Origin: Colletes latitarsis
Taxonomy: Eukaryota > Arthropoda > Insecta > Hymenoptera > Colletidae
Direction: 5' to 3'
NCBI RefSeq assembly: GCF_051014445.1
Contig: NW_027488368.1
Span: 7,130,001-7,194,000 of the forward strand
DNA length: 64,000 nt
The position numbers were made by a program, and so were the translations under genes. The notes under the pieces are model-generated. The model saw nothing but the letters and a program-made list of their open reading frames with translations. It did not search any database and was not told where the DNA came from. Positions 24,501 through 37,140 of this stretch are shown here, piece by piece (positions within the stretch are counted from its first letter, which is position 1; each line of letters starts with the position of its first letter).

Positions 24501-25955
24501 CGCTGGTTATGTTTGGGTTAGATCTGGTATTTGCATTCATCTGGCACATAATTTCGCTATTTTCGCATACTTGTTGGCCAGATGCTCGCCTTTTTCAGGT
24601 TTGGATCACGCAGTAATGTGGTTCCACACCGAAACAGTCAATTAAACCTGGTTTCGATTAATATTTTGGAGGATAACGCTGGTTATGTTTGGGTTAGATC
24701 TGGTATCTGCAATCATCTGGCACATTCTTTCGCTTTTTTCGCATACTTGTTCGCCAGATCCTGGGATATTTCTAGTTTGGATCACGTACTATTGCGGTAC
24801 CACACCGAAGCAGTCAATTAAACCTGGTTGCGATTAATGTTTTCGAGGATAACGCCGGTTATGTCTGGGTTAGGTCTGGTATTTGCAATCATCTGGCTCA
24901 TACTTTCGCGTTTTTCGCATACTTGTTGGCCAGATCCTGGGCTTTTTCTGGTTTGGATCACGTAGTAATGCCGTACCACGCTGAAAGAGTCAATAATAGC
25001 TGGTTCCGATTAGTATTTTAGAGGATAACGCTGGTTATGTTTGGGTTAGTTCTGGTATTTGCAATCATCTGGGTCATACTTTCGCGTTTTTCGCATAGCT
25101 GGTGGCCAGATCCAGCTTTTTTTCTGGATTGGATCACGTAGTAATGCGGTACCACACCGAATCAGTCATTTAAACCTGGTTGCTAGTAATATTTTAGAGG
25201 ATAACGCCGGTTATGTCTGGGTTAGTTCTGGGATTTGCACTCATCTGGTTCGTACCTTCGTATTTTTCGCATACCTGGCAAGATCCTGGGCTTTTTCTGG
25301 TTTGGATCACGTACTATTGCGGTACCACACCGAAGCAGTCAATTAAACCTGGTTGCGATTAATGTTTTCGAGGATAACGCCGGTTATGTCTGGGTTAGGT
25401 CTGGTATTTGCAATCATCTGGCTCATACTTTCGCGTTTCTCGCATACTTGTTGGCCAGATGCTGGGCTTTTTCTGGTTTGGATCACGTAGTAATGTGGTA
25501 CCACACTGATACAGTCAATAAAAGCTGGTTGCGATTAGTATTTTAGAGGATAACGCTGGTTATGTCTGGGTTAGTTCTGGTATTTCCAATCATCTGGCAC
25601 ATACTTTCACTTTTTTCGCATACTTGTTGGCCAGATCCTGGGATATTTCTGGTTTGGATCACGTAGTAATGCGGTACCACACCGAAACAGTCAATTAAAC
25701 CTGGTTGCGATTAATATTTTAGAGGATAACGCCGGTTATGTCTCGGTTAGGTCTGGGATTTGCCCTCATCTGGCTCGTACTTTCGCATTTTTCGCATACT
25801 TGTTGGCCAGATCCTGGGCTTTTTCTGATTTGGATCCTGTAGTAATATGTTTCCACACCGAAACAGTCAATTAAACCTGGTTTCGAGTAATATTTTCGAG
25901 GATAACGCTGGTTATGTTTGGGTTAGATCTGGTATTTGCCCTCATCTGGCTCGTA
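21069..25955. repeat. 4.9 kb higher-order block, copy 2
   Basis: This is the partner of 10,352-15,238. On its left it abuts a second copy of its own first three units (20,541-21,068), and on its right it switches in register to units like those near 13.5-13.9 kb. Copy-specific bases include CTGCCCAGATCC near 24,050 and GTAATTTAGCGG near 24,308, consistent with a recent but not immediate duplication. Confirming that both copies are real rather than an assembly echo needs long-read spanning evidence. Confidence 0.85.
22905..22914. repeat. T10-tract unit variant, copy 8 (rightmost)
   Basis: It sits 10,717 bp after copy 6 and shares its ACCGACACAACC mark. No T10 unit was found to the right of this one, so the variant is confined to the left 23 kb. 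Confidence 0.93.
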
Positions 25956-27060
25956 CTTTCGCATTTTTCGCATACTTGTTGGCCAGATCCTGGGCTTTTT
26001 CTGGTTTGGATCACGTAGTAATGTGGTACCACACTGAAACAGTCAATAAAAGCTGGTTGCGATTAGTATTTTAGCGGATAACGCTGGTTATGTCTGGGTT
26101 AGTTCTGGTATTTGCAATCATCTGGCTCGAACTTTCGCATTTTTCGCATACTTGTTGGCCAGATCCTGGGATATTTCTGGTTTGGATCACGTAGTAATGT
26201 GGTACCACACCGAAACAGTCAATTAAACCTGGTTTCGATTAATATTTTGGAGGATAACGCTGGTTATGTTTGGGTTAGATCTGGTATTTGCATTCATCTG
26301 GCACATAATTTCGCTATTTTCGCATACTTGTTGGCCAGATGCTCGCCTTTTTCAGGTTTGGATCACGCAGTAATGTGGTTCCACACCGAAACAGTCAATT
26401 AAACCTGGTTTCGATTAATATTTTGGAGGATAACGCTGGTTATGTTTGGGTTAGATCTGGTATTTGCCCTCATCTGGCTCGTACTTTCAACTTTTTCGCA
26501 TACTTGTTGGCCAGATCCTGGCCCTTTTCTGGTTTGGATCACGTAGTAATGTGGTACCACACTGAAACAATCAATAGAAGCTGTTTTCGATAAATATTTT
26601 AGAGGATAACGCCTGTTATGTCTCGGTTAGATCTAGGATTTGCCGTCATCTGTCTCGTACTTTCGCGTTTTTCGCATACTTGTTGGCCAGATCCTGAGTT
26701 TTTTCTAGTTTGGATCCCGTAGTAATGTGGTACCACACTGAAACAGTCAATAAAAGCTGGTTCCGATTAGTATTTTACAGGATAACGCTGGTTATGTCGG
26801 GGTTAGTTCTGGTATTTGCAATCATCTGGCTCATACTTTCGCGTTTTTCGCATAGCTGTTGGCCAGATCCAGCTTTTTTTCTGGATTGGATCCCGTAGAA
26901 ATGTGGTTCCACACCGAAACAGTCAATTAAACCTGGTTTCGAGTAATATTTTGGAGGATAACGCTGGTTATGTTTGGGTTAGTTCTTGTATTTGCAATCA
27001 TCTGGCTCATACTTTCGCGTTTTTCGCATACTTGTTGGCCAGATCCAGCGCTTTTTCTGA
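25955..27060. repeat. Patchwork junction into the dimer region
   Basis: Bases from about 25,975 to 26,460 follow units like those at 13.5-13.9 kb (marks TTTTAGCGGATAACG, GGCTCGAACTTTCGC, GATGCTCGCC). From about 26,460 to 27,060 they follow 18,741-19,330 (marks ACTTTCAACTTTTTCGC, TTTTCTAGTTTGGATCCCG, CCGTAGAAATG). After 27,060 regular A/B dimers begin. Joins are in register, as expected for recombination between aligned units. Confidence 0.7.
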
Positions 27061-28905
27061 TTTGGATCCCGTAGTAATGTGGTACCACACCGAAATAGTC
27101 AATAAAACCTGGTTGCGAGTAATACTTTAGAGGATAACGCCGGTTATGTCTGGGTTAGGTCTGGGATTTGCCCTCATCTGGCTCGTACCTTCGCAATTTT
27201 CGCATACTTATTGGCAAGATCCTGGGCTTTTACTGGTTTGGATCACGTAGTAATGCGGTACCACACCGAAACAGTCAATTAAACCTGGTTGCGATTAATA
27301 TTTTAGAGGATAACGCCGGGTATGTCTCGGTTAGGTCTGGGATTTGCCCTCATCTGGCTCGTACTTTCGCATTTTTCGCTTATTTGTTGGCCAGATCCTG
27401 GGCTTCTTCTGGTTTGGATCACGTAGTAATGCGGTACCACACCGAAACAGTCAATTAAACCTGGTTGCGATTAATATTTTAGAGGATAACGCCGGTTATG
27501 TCTCGGTTAGGTCTGGGATTTGCCCTCATCTGGCTCGTACTTTCGCATTTTTCGCATACTTGTCGACCAGATCTTGGCCTTCTTCTGGTTTGGATCACGT
27601 AGTAATGTGGTACCACACTGAAACAGTCAATAGAAGCTGGTTCCGATTAGTATTTTAGAGGATAACTCAGGTTATGTCTGGGTTAGTTCTGGTATTTGCA
27701 ATCATCTGGCTCATACTTTCGCGTTTTTCGCATACTTGTTGGCCAGATCCAGCGCTTTTTCTGATTTGGATACCGTAGTAATGTGGTTCCACACCGAAAC
27801 AGTCAATTAAACCTGGTTTCGAGTAATATTTTGGAGGATAACGCTGGTTATGTTTGGGTTAGATCTGGTATTTGCCCTCATCTGGCTCGTACTTTCGCAT
27901 TTTTCGCATACTCGTTGGCCAGATCCAGCGCTTTTTCTGATTTGGACACCGTAGTAATGTGGTTCCACACCGAAACAGTCCATTAAACCTGGTTTCGAGT
28001 ATTATTTTGGAGGATAACGCTGGTTATGTTTGGGTTAGTTCTTGTATTTGCAATCATCTGGCTCATACTTTCGCGTTTTTCGCATACTTGTTGGCCAGAT
28101 CCAGCGCTTTTTCTGATTTGGATACCGTAGTAATGTGGTTCCACACCGAAACAGTCAATTAAACCTGGTTGCGATTAGTATTTTAGAGGATAACGCTGGT
28201 TATGTCTGGGTTAGATCTGGTATTTGCCCTCATCTGGCTCGTACTTTCGCATTTTTCGCATACTCGTTGGCCAGATCCAGCGCTTTTTCTGATTTGGATA
28301 CCGTAGTAATGTGGTTCCACACCGAAACAGTCAATTAAACCTGGTTTCGAGTAATATTTTGGAGGATAACGCTGGTTATGTTTGGGTTAGATCTGGTATT
28401 TGCCCTCATCTGGCTCGTACTTCCGCATTTTTCGCATACTTGTTGGCCTGGTCTTGGACTTTTTCTGGTTTGGATCACGTACTAATGCGGTACCACACCG
28501 AAACTGTCAATTAAACCTGGTTGCGATTAATATTTTAGAGGATAACGCCGGTTATGTCTCGGTTAGGTCTGGGATTTGCCCTCATCTGGCTCGTACTTTC
28601 GCATTTTTCGCATACTTGTTGGCCAGATCTTGGCCTTTTTCTGGTTTGGATCACGTAGTAATGTGGTACCACACTGAAACAGTCAATAGAAGCTGGTTCC
28701 GATTAGTATTTTAGAGGATAACGCTGGTTATGTCTGGGTTAGTTCTGGTATTTGCAATCATCTGGCTCATACTTCCGCATTTTTCGCATACTCGTTGGCC
28801 AGATCCAGCGCTTTTTCTGATTTGGATACCGTAGTAATGTGGTTCCACACCGAAACAGTCAATTAAACCTGGTTTCGAGTAATATTTTGGAGGATAACGC
28901 TGGTT

Positions 28906-29170
28906 ATGTTTGGGTTAGATCTGGTATTTGCCCTCATCTGGCTCGTACTTTCGCATTTTTCGCACACCTGTAGCCAGATCCTGGGCTTTTTCTGGTTTGG
29001 ATCACGTAGTAATGTGGTCCCACACCGAAACAGTCAATTAAACCTGGTTGCGATTAATATTTTAGAGAATAACGCCGGCTATGTCTCGGTTAGGTCTGGG
29101 ATTTGCCCTCATCTGGCTCGTACTTTCGCATTTTTCGCACACCTGTAGCCAGATCCTCGGCTTTTTCTGG
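28906..29170. repeat. Two-unit GCACACCTGTAGCC module (one of four)
   Basis: Two consecutive units carry TTTTTCGCACACCTGTAGCC, which is shortened relative to the usual CATACTTGTTGGCC. The pair is linked with GTGGTCCCACACCG, AGAGAATAACGCCGG and AGATCCTCGGC. The same linked set occurs at about 33,128-33,390, 55,435-55,700 and 58,247-58,510, with a partial copy near 39,520. The dispersal of this uncommon pair over about 29 kb shows long-range copying within the array. Confidence 0.8.
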
Positions 29171-30598
29171 TTTGGATCACGCAGTAATGCGGTAGCACAC
29201 CGAAATAGTCAATAAAACCTGGTTGCGAGTAATACTTTAGAGGATAACGCCGGTTATGTCTGGGTTAGGTCTGGGATTTGCCCTCATCTGGCTCGTACCT
29301 TCGCATTTTTCGCATACTTGTTGGCAAGATCCTGGGCTTTTACTGATTTGGATCACGTAGTAATGCGGTACCACACCGAAACAGTCAATTAAACCTGGTT
29401 GCGATTAATATTTTAGAGGATAACGCCGGGTATGTCTCGGTTAGGTCTGGGATTTGCCCTCATCTGGCTCGTACTTTCGCATTTTTCGCTTACTTGTTGG
29501 CCAGATCCTGGGCTTCTTCTGGTTTGGATCACGTAGTAATGCGGTACCACAACGAAACAGTCAATTAAACCTGGTTGCGATTAATATTTTAGAGGATAAC
29601 GCAGGTTATGTCTCGGTTAGGTCTGGGATTTGCCCTCATCTGGCTCGTTCTTTCGCATTTTTCGCATACTTGTTGGCCAGATCCTGGGCTTTTTTTGGTT
29701 TGGATCACGTAGTAATGTGGTGCCACACTGAAACAGTCAATAAAAGCTGGTTGCGATTAGTATTTTAGAGGATAACGCTGGTTACGTCTGGGTTAGTTCT
29801 GGTATTTGCAATCATCTGGCTCATACTTTCGCGTTTTTCGCATACTTGTTGGCCAGATCCAGCGCTTTTTCTGATTTGGATACCGTAGTAATGTGGTTCC
29901 ACACCGAAACAGTCAATTAAACCTGGTTTCGAGTAATATTTTGGAGGATAACGCTGGTTATGTTTGGGTTAGATCTGGTATTTGCCCTCATCTGGCTCGT
30001 ACTTTCGCATTTTTCGCATACTTGTCGACCAGATCTTGGCCTTCTTCTGGTTTGGATCACGTAGTAATGTGGTACCACACTGGAACAGTCAATAGAAGCT
30101 GGTTCCGATTAGTATTTTAGAGGATAACTCAGGTTATGGCTGGGTTAGTTCTGGTATTTGCAATCATCTGGCTATTACTTTCGCGTTTTTCGCATACTTG
30201 TTGGCCAGATCCAGCGCTTTTTCTGATTTGGATCCCGTAGTAATGTGGTACCACACCGAAATAGTCAATAAAACCTGGTTGCGAGTAATACTTTAGAGGA
30301 TAACGCCGGTTATGTCTGGGTTAGGTCTGGGATTTGCCCTCATCTGGCTCGTACCTTCGCATTTTTCGCATACTTGTTGGCATGATCCTGGGCTTTTACT
30401 GGTTTGGATCACGTAGTAATGCGGTACCACACCGAAACAGTCAATTAAACCTGGTTGCGATTAATATTTTAGAGGATAACGCCGGGTATGTCTCGGTTAG
30501 GTCTGGGATTTGCCCTCATCTGGCTCGTACTTTCGCATTTTTCGCTTACTTGTTGGCCAGATCCTGGGCTTCTTCTGGTTTGGATCACGTAGTAATGC

Positions 30599-30774
30599 GG
30601 TACCACACCGAAACAGTCAATTAAACCTGGTTGCGATTAATATTTTAGAGGATAACGCCGGTTATGTCTCGGTTAGGTCTGGGATTTGCCCTCATCTGGC
30701 TCGTACTTTCGCATTTTTCGCATACTTGTCGACCAGATCTCGGCCTTCTTCTGGTTTGGATCACGTAGTAATGT
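30599..30774. repeat. Representative class A satellite unit (176 bp)
   Basis: This unit runs from GGTACC to the base before the next GGTACC and is exactly 176 bp. Class A marks are ACCGAAACAGTCAATTAAAC, GGTTGCGATTAATATTTTAG, GTCTCGGTTAGGTCTGGG, GCCCTCATCTGGCTCGTAC and TTTCGCATTTTTCGCATA. CpG is not depleted in a typical class A unit: ten CpG steps including the one across the unit boundary, with about nine expected from 38 C and 42 G in 176 bp. It was chosen because it sits in a clean A/B dimer stretch; its boundaries are arbitrary because the array is continuous. Confidence 0.9.
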
Positions 30775-30950
30775 GGTACCACACTGAAACAGTCAATAGA
30801 AGCTGGTTCCGATTAGTATTTTAGAGGATAACTCAGGTTATGTCTGGGTTAGTTCTGGTATTTGCAATCATCTGGCTCATACTTTCGCGTTTTTCGCATA
30901 CTTGTTGGCCAGATCCAGCGCCTTTTCTGATTTGGTTCCCGTAGTAATGT
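30775..30950. repeat. Representative class B satellite unit (176 bp)
   Basis: This is the partner of the class A unit immediately before it, also exactly 176 bp. Class B marks are CACTGAAACAGTCAATA, AGCTGGTTCCGATTAG, GTCTGGGTTAGTTCTGG, GCAATCATCTGGCTCATAC and TTTCGCGTTTTTCGCATA. Its GGTACC site lies inside the 12 bp perfect palindrome TGTGGTACCACA, which class A units usually break with a C (TGCGGTACCACA). Together A plus B form the 352 bp dimer that dominates the middle and right of the window. Hybrid units with A marks at one end and B marks at the other are common, so the two classes are ends of a range rather than sealed families. Confidence 0.85.
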
Positions 30951-33409
30951 GGTTCCACACCGAAACAGTCACTAAAACCTGGTTGAGATTAATAGTTTAG
31001 AGGATAACGACGGTTTTGTCTGGGTTAGGTCTGGTATTTGCCCTCATCTGGCTCGTACTTTCGCATTTTTCGCATACTTGTTGGCCATATCTTGGACTTT
31101 TTCCGGTTTGGATCACGTAGTAATGCGGTACCACACCGAAACTGTCAATTAAACGTGGTTGCGATTAGTATTTTAGAGGATAACGCTGGTTATGTCTGGG
31201 TTAGTTCTCGTATTTGCAATCATCTGGCTCATACTTTCGCGTTTTTCGCATACTTGTTCGCCAGATCCTGGGGTTTTTCTGGATTGGATCCTGCAGTAAT
31301 GCGGTACCACACCGAAACAGTCAATTAAACCTGGTTGCGATTAATATTTTAGAGGATAACGCCGGGTATGTCTCGGTCAGGTCAGGGATTTGCCCTCATC
31401 TGGCTCGTACTTCCGCATTTTTCGCATACTTGTTGGCCAGATCCTGGGCCTTCTCTGGTTTGGATAACGTAGTAATGTGGTACCACACTGAAACAGTCAA
31501 TAAAAGCTGGTTCCGATTAGTATTTTAGAGGATAACGCTGGTTATGTCGGGGTTAGTTCTGGTATTTGCAATCATCTGGCTCATACTTTCGCGTTTTTCG
31601 CATACTTGTTGGCCAGATCCAGCGCTTTTTCTGATTTGGATACCGTAGTAATGTGGTTCCACACCGAAACAGTCAATTAAACCTGGTTTCGAGTAATATT
31701 TTGGAGGATAACGCTGGTTATGTTTGGGTTAGATCTGGTATTTGCCCTCATCTGGCTCGTACTTTCGCATTTTTCGCATACTCGTTGGCCAGATCCAGCG
31801 CTTTTTCTGATTTAGACACCGTAGTAATGTGGTTCCACACCGAAACAGTCCATTAAACCTGGTTTCGAGTATTATTTTGGAGGATAACGCTGGTTATGTT
31901 TGGGTTAGTTCTTGTATTTGCAATCATCTGGCTCATACTTTCGCGTTTTTCGCATACTTGTTGGCCAGATCCAGCGCTTTTTCTGATTTGGATACCGTAG
32001 TAATGTGGTTCCACACCGAAACAGTCAATTAAACCTGGTTTCGAGTAATATTTTGGAGGATAACGCTGGTTATGTTTGGGTTAGATCTGGTATTTGCCCT
32101 CATCTGGCTCGTACTATCGCATTTTTCGCATACTTGTGGGCCTGGTCTTGGACTTTTTCTGGTTTGGATCACGTACTAATGCGGTAGCACACCGAAACTG
32201 TCAATTAAACCTGGTTGCGATTAATATTTTAGAGGATAACGCCGGTTATGTCTCGGTTAGGTCTGGGATTTGCCCTCATCTGGCTCGTACTTTCGCATTT
32301 TTCGCATACTTGTTGGCCAGATCTTGGCCTTTTTCTGGTTTGGATCACGTAGTAATGTGGTACCACACTGAAACAGTCAATAGAAGCTGGTTCCGATTAG
32401 TATTTTAGAGGATAACGCTGGTTATGTCTGGGTTAGTTCTGGTATTTGCAATCATCTGGCTCATACTTTCGCGTTTTTCGCATACTTGTTCGCCAGATCC
32501 TGGGGTTTTTCTGGATTGGATCCCGCAGTAATGCGGTAACACACCGAAACAGTCAATTAGACCTGGTTGCGATTAATATTTTAGACGATAATGCCCGTTA
32601 TGTCTCGGTTAGGTCAGGGATTTGCCCTCATCTGGCTCGTACTTCCGCATTTTTCGCATACTTGTTGGCCAGATCCTGGGCCTTTTCTGGTTTGGATAAC
32701 GTAGTAATGTGGTACCACACTGAAACAGTCAATAAATGCTGGTTCCGATTAGTATTTTAGAGGATAACGCTGGTTATGTCGGGGTTAGTTCTGGTATTTG
32801 CAATCATCTGGCTCATACTTTCGCGTTTTTCGCATACTTGTTGGCCAGATCCAGCGCTTTTTCTGAATTGGATACCGTAGTAATGTGGTTCCACACCGAA
32901 ACAGTCAATTAAACCTGGTTTCGAGTAATATTTTGGAGGATAACGCTGGCTATGTTTGGGTTAGATCTGGTATTTGCCCTCATCTGGCTCGTACTTTCGC
33001 ATTTTTCGCATACTCGTTGGCCAGATCCAGCGCTTTTTCTGATTTGGATACCGTAGTAATGTGGTTCCACACCGAAACAGTCAATTAAACCTGGTTTCGA
33101 GTAATATTTTGGAGGATAACGCTGGTTATGTTTGGGTTAGATCTGGTATTTGCCCTCATCTGGCTCGTACTTTCGCATTTTTCGCACACCTGTAGCCAGA
33201 TCCTGGGCTTTTTCTGGTTTGGATCACGTAGTAATGTGGTCCCACACCGAAACAGTCAATTAAACCTGGTTGCGATTAATATTTTAGAGAATAACGCCGG
33301 CTATGTCTCGGTTAGGTCTGGGATTTGCCCTCATCTGGCTCGTACTTTCGCATTTTTCGCACACCTGTAGCTAGATCCTCGGCTTTTTCTGGTTTGGATC
33401 ACGCAGTAA

Positions 33410-36400
33410 TGCGGTAGCACACCGAAACTGTCAATTAAACGTGGTTGCGATTAATATTTTAGAGGATAACGCCGGTTATGTCTCGGTTAGGTCTGGGATT
33501 TGCCCTCATCTGGCTCGTACTTTCGCATTTTTCGCATACTTGTTGGCCAGATCTTGGCCTTTTTCTGGTTTGGATCACTTAGTAATGTGGTACCACACTG
33601 AAACAGTCAATAGAAGCTGGTTCCGATTAGTATTTTAGAGGATAACGCTGGATATGACTGGGTTAGTTCTGGTATTTGCAATCATCTGGCTCATACCTTC
33701 GCGTTTTTCGCATACTTGTTCGCCAGATCCTGGGGTTTTTCTGGATTGGATCCCGCAGTAATGCGGTACCACACCGAAACAGTCAATTAGCCCTGGTTGC
33801 GATTAATATTTTAGACGATAATGCCGGTTATGTCTTGGTTAGGTCTGGGATTTGCCCTCATCAGGCTCGTACTTTCGCATTTTTCGCATACTTGTTGGCC
33901 AGATCCAGGGGTTTTTCTGATTTGGATCCCGTAGTAATGTGGTACCACACTGAAAGAGTCAATAGAAGCTGGTTCCGATTAGTATTTTAGAGGATAACGC
34001 TGGTTATGTCGGGGTTAGTTCTGGCATTTGCAATCATCTGGCTCATACTTTCGCGTTTTTCGCATACTTGTTCGCCAGAACCTGGGGTTTTTCTGGATCG
34101 GATCCCGCAGTAATGCGGTACCACACCGAAACAGTCAATTAGACCTGGTTGCGATTAATATTTTAGACGATAATGCCGGTTATGTCTCGGTTAGGTCAGG
34201 GATTTGCCCTCATCTGGCTCGTACTTCCGCATTTTTCGCATACTTGTTGGCCAGACCCTGGGCCTTTTCTGGTTTGGATAACGTAGTAATGTGGTACCAC
34301 ACTGAAACAGTCAATAAAAGCTGCTTCCGATTAGTATTTTAGAGGATAACGCTGGTTATGTCGGGGTTAGTTCTGGTATTTGCAATCATCTGGCTCATAC
34401 TTTCGCGTTTTTCGCATACTTGTTGGCCAGATCCAGCGCTTTTTCTGATTTGGATACCGTAGTAATGTGGTTCCACACCGAAACAGTCAATTAAACCTGG
34501 TTTCGAGTAATATTTTGGAGGATAACGCTGGTTATGTTTGAGTTAGATCTGGTATTTGCCCTCATCTGGCTCGTACTTTCGCATTTTTCGCATACTCGTT
34601 GGCCAGATCCAGCGCTTTTTCTGATTTGGACACCGTAGTAATGTGGTTCCACACCGAAACAGTCCATTAAACCTGGTTTCGCGTAATATTTTGGAGGATA
34701 ACGCTGGTTATGTTTGCGTTAGTTCTTGTATTTGCAATCATCTGGCGCATACTTTCGCGTTTTTCGTATACTTGTTGGCCAGATCCAGCGCTTTTTCTGT
34801 ATTGGATACCGTAGTAATGTGGTTCCACACCGAAACAGTCAATTAAACCTGGTTTCGAGTAATATTTTGGAGGATAACGCTGGCTATGTTTGGGTTAGAT
34901 CTGGTATTTGCCCTCATCTGGCTCGTACTTTCGCATTTTTCGCATACTCGTTGGCCAGATCCAGCGCTTTTTCTGATTTGGATACCGTAGTAATGTGGTT
35001 CCACACCGAAACAGTCAATTAAACCTGGTTTCGAGTAATATTTTGGAGGATAACGCTGGCTACTTTTGGGTTAGGTCTGGGATTTGCCCTCATCTGGCTC
35101 GTACTTTCGCATTTTTCGCATACTTGTTGGCCAGATCTTGGCCTTTTTCTGGTTTGGATCAGGTAGTAATGTGGTACCACACTGAAACAGTCAATAGAAG
35201 CTGGTTCCGATTAGTATTTTAGAGGATAACGCTGGTTATGTCTGGGTTAGTTCTGGTATTTGCAATCATCTGGCTCATACCTTCGCGTTTTTCGCATACT
35301 TGTTCGCCAGATCCTGGGGTTTTTCTGGATTGGATCCCGCAGTAATGCGGTACCACACCGAAACAGTCAATTAGACCTGGTTGCGATTAATATTTTAGAC
35401 GATAATGGTGGTTATGTCTTGGTTAGGTCTCGGATTTGCCCTCATCAGGCTCGTACTTTCGCATTTTTCGCATACTTGTTGGCCAGATCCAGGGGTTTTT
35501 CTGATTTGGATCCCGTAGTAATGTGGTACCACACTGAAAGAGTCAATAGAAGCTGGTTCCGATTAGTATTTTAGAGGATAACGCTGGTTATGTCTGGGTT
35601 AGTTCTGGTATTTGCAATCATCTGGCTCATACTTTCGCGTTTTTCGCATACTTGTTCGCCAGATCCTGGGGTTTTTCTGGATTGGATCCTGCAGTAATGC
35701 GGTACCACACCGAAACAGTCAATTAGACCTGGTTGCGATTAATATTTTAGGCGATAATGCCCGTTATGTCTCGGTTAGGTCAGGGATTTGCCCTCATCTG
35801 GCTCGTACTTCCGCATTTTTCGCATACTTGTTGGCCAGATCCTGGGCCTTTTCTGGTTTGGATAACGTAGTAATGTGGTACCACACTGAAACAGTCAATA
35901 AAAGCTGGTTCCGATTAGTATTTTAGAGGATAACGCTGGTTATGTCGGGGTTAGTTCTGGTATTTGCAATCATCTGGCTCATACTTTCGCGTTTTTCGCA
36001 TACTTGTTCGCCAGAACCTGGGGTTTTTCTGAATCGGATCCCGCAGTAATGCGGTACCACACCGAAACAGTCAATTAGACCTGGTTGCGATTAATATTTT
36101 AGACGATAATGCCGGTTATGTCTCGGTTAGGTCAGGGATTTGCCCTCATCTGGCTCGTACTTCCGCATTTTTCGCATACTTGTTGGCCAGACCCTGGGCC
36201 TTTTCTGGTTTGGATAACGTAGTAATGTGGTACCACACTGAAACAGTCAATAAAAGCTGGTTCCGATTAGTATTTTAGAGGATAACGCTGGTTATGTCGG
36301 GGTTAGTTCTGGTATTTGCAATCATCTGGCTCATACTTTCGCGTTTTTCGCATACTTGTTGGCCAGATCCAGCGCTTTTTCTGATTTGGATACCGTAGTA

Positions 36401-37140
36401 ATGTGGTTCCACACCGAAACAGTCAATTATACCTGGTTTCGAGTAATATTTTGGAGGATAACGCTGGTTATGTTTGGGTTAGATCTGGTATTTGCCCTCA
36501 TCTGGCTCGTACTTTCGCATTTTTCGCATACTCCTTAGCCAGATCCAGCGCTTTTTCTGATTTGGACACCGTAGTAATGTGGATCCACACCGAAACAGTC
36601 CATTAAACCTGGTTTCGAGTAATATTTTGGAGGATAACGCTGGTTATGTTTGCGTTAGTTCTTGTATTTGCAATCATCTGGCGCATACTTTCGCGTTTTT
36701 CGCATACTTGTTGGCCAGATCCAGCGCTTTTTCTGATTTGGATACCGTAGTAATGTCGTTCCACACCGAAACAGTCAATTAAACCTGGTTTCGAGTAATA
36801 TTTTGGAGGATAACGCTGGCTATGTTTGGGTTAGATCTGGTATTTGCCCTCATCTGGCTCGTACTTTCGCATTTTTCGCATACTTGTTGGCCAGATCTTG
36901 GCCTTTTTCTGGTATGGATCACGTAGTAATGCGGTACCACACTGAAACAGTCAATAAAAGCTGGTTCCGATTAGTATTTTAGATGATAACGCTGGTTATG
37001 TCGGTGTTAGTTCTGGTATTTGCAATCATCTGGCTCATACTTTCGCGTTTTTCGCATACTTGTTGGCCAGATCCAGCGCTTTTTCTGATTTGGATACCGT
37101 AGTAATGTGGTTCCACACCGAAACAGTCAATTAAACCTGG
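33410..37140. repeat. 3.7 kb block, copy 1 (pair at 42,385)
   Basis: About 21 units match 42,385-46,115 at a constant offset of 8,975 bp, one less than 51 units. Shared private marks include TTAGCCCTGGTTGCG, ATCACTTAGTAATG, GCCAGAACCTGGGG with GGATCGGATCC, GCTGCTTCCGATTAG, GGTTTCGCGTAATA and AATGTCGTTCCACACC. The left edge is between AGCACACCGAAACTG and GTCAATTAAACGTGG; the right edge is just before a GGTTATG/GGCTATG difference. Small differences (ATTTTCGTATAC against ATTTTCGCATAC near 34,766 and 43,741) show the copies have begun to diverge. Confidence 0.85.

Larger units (their letters stand above)
27060..33410. repeat. A/B dimer domain with repeated modules
   Basis: Class A and class B units largely alternate here with a 352 bp period. 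Two recurring modules are a GGCAAGATCCTGGGCTTTTAC unit followed by a TTTTTCGCTTA unit (near 27.2, 29.3, 30.4 kb; relatives at 39.7 and 55.8 kb), and a GCGCTTTTTCTGATTTGGA series. About 27,783-28,400 matches 31,653-32,094 and beyond at offsets of 3,870 and 3,694 bp, the second being one unit shorter. No gene is present. Confidence 0.8.

Noticed and set aside
30704..30725. CENP-B box
   Set aside because: The best placement matches about six of the nine core positions, missing the A and the two final G bases of the core. It is retained only as a candidate conserved motif.
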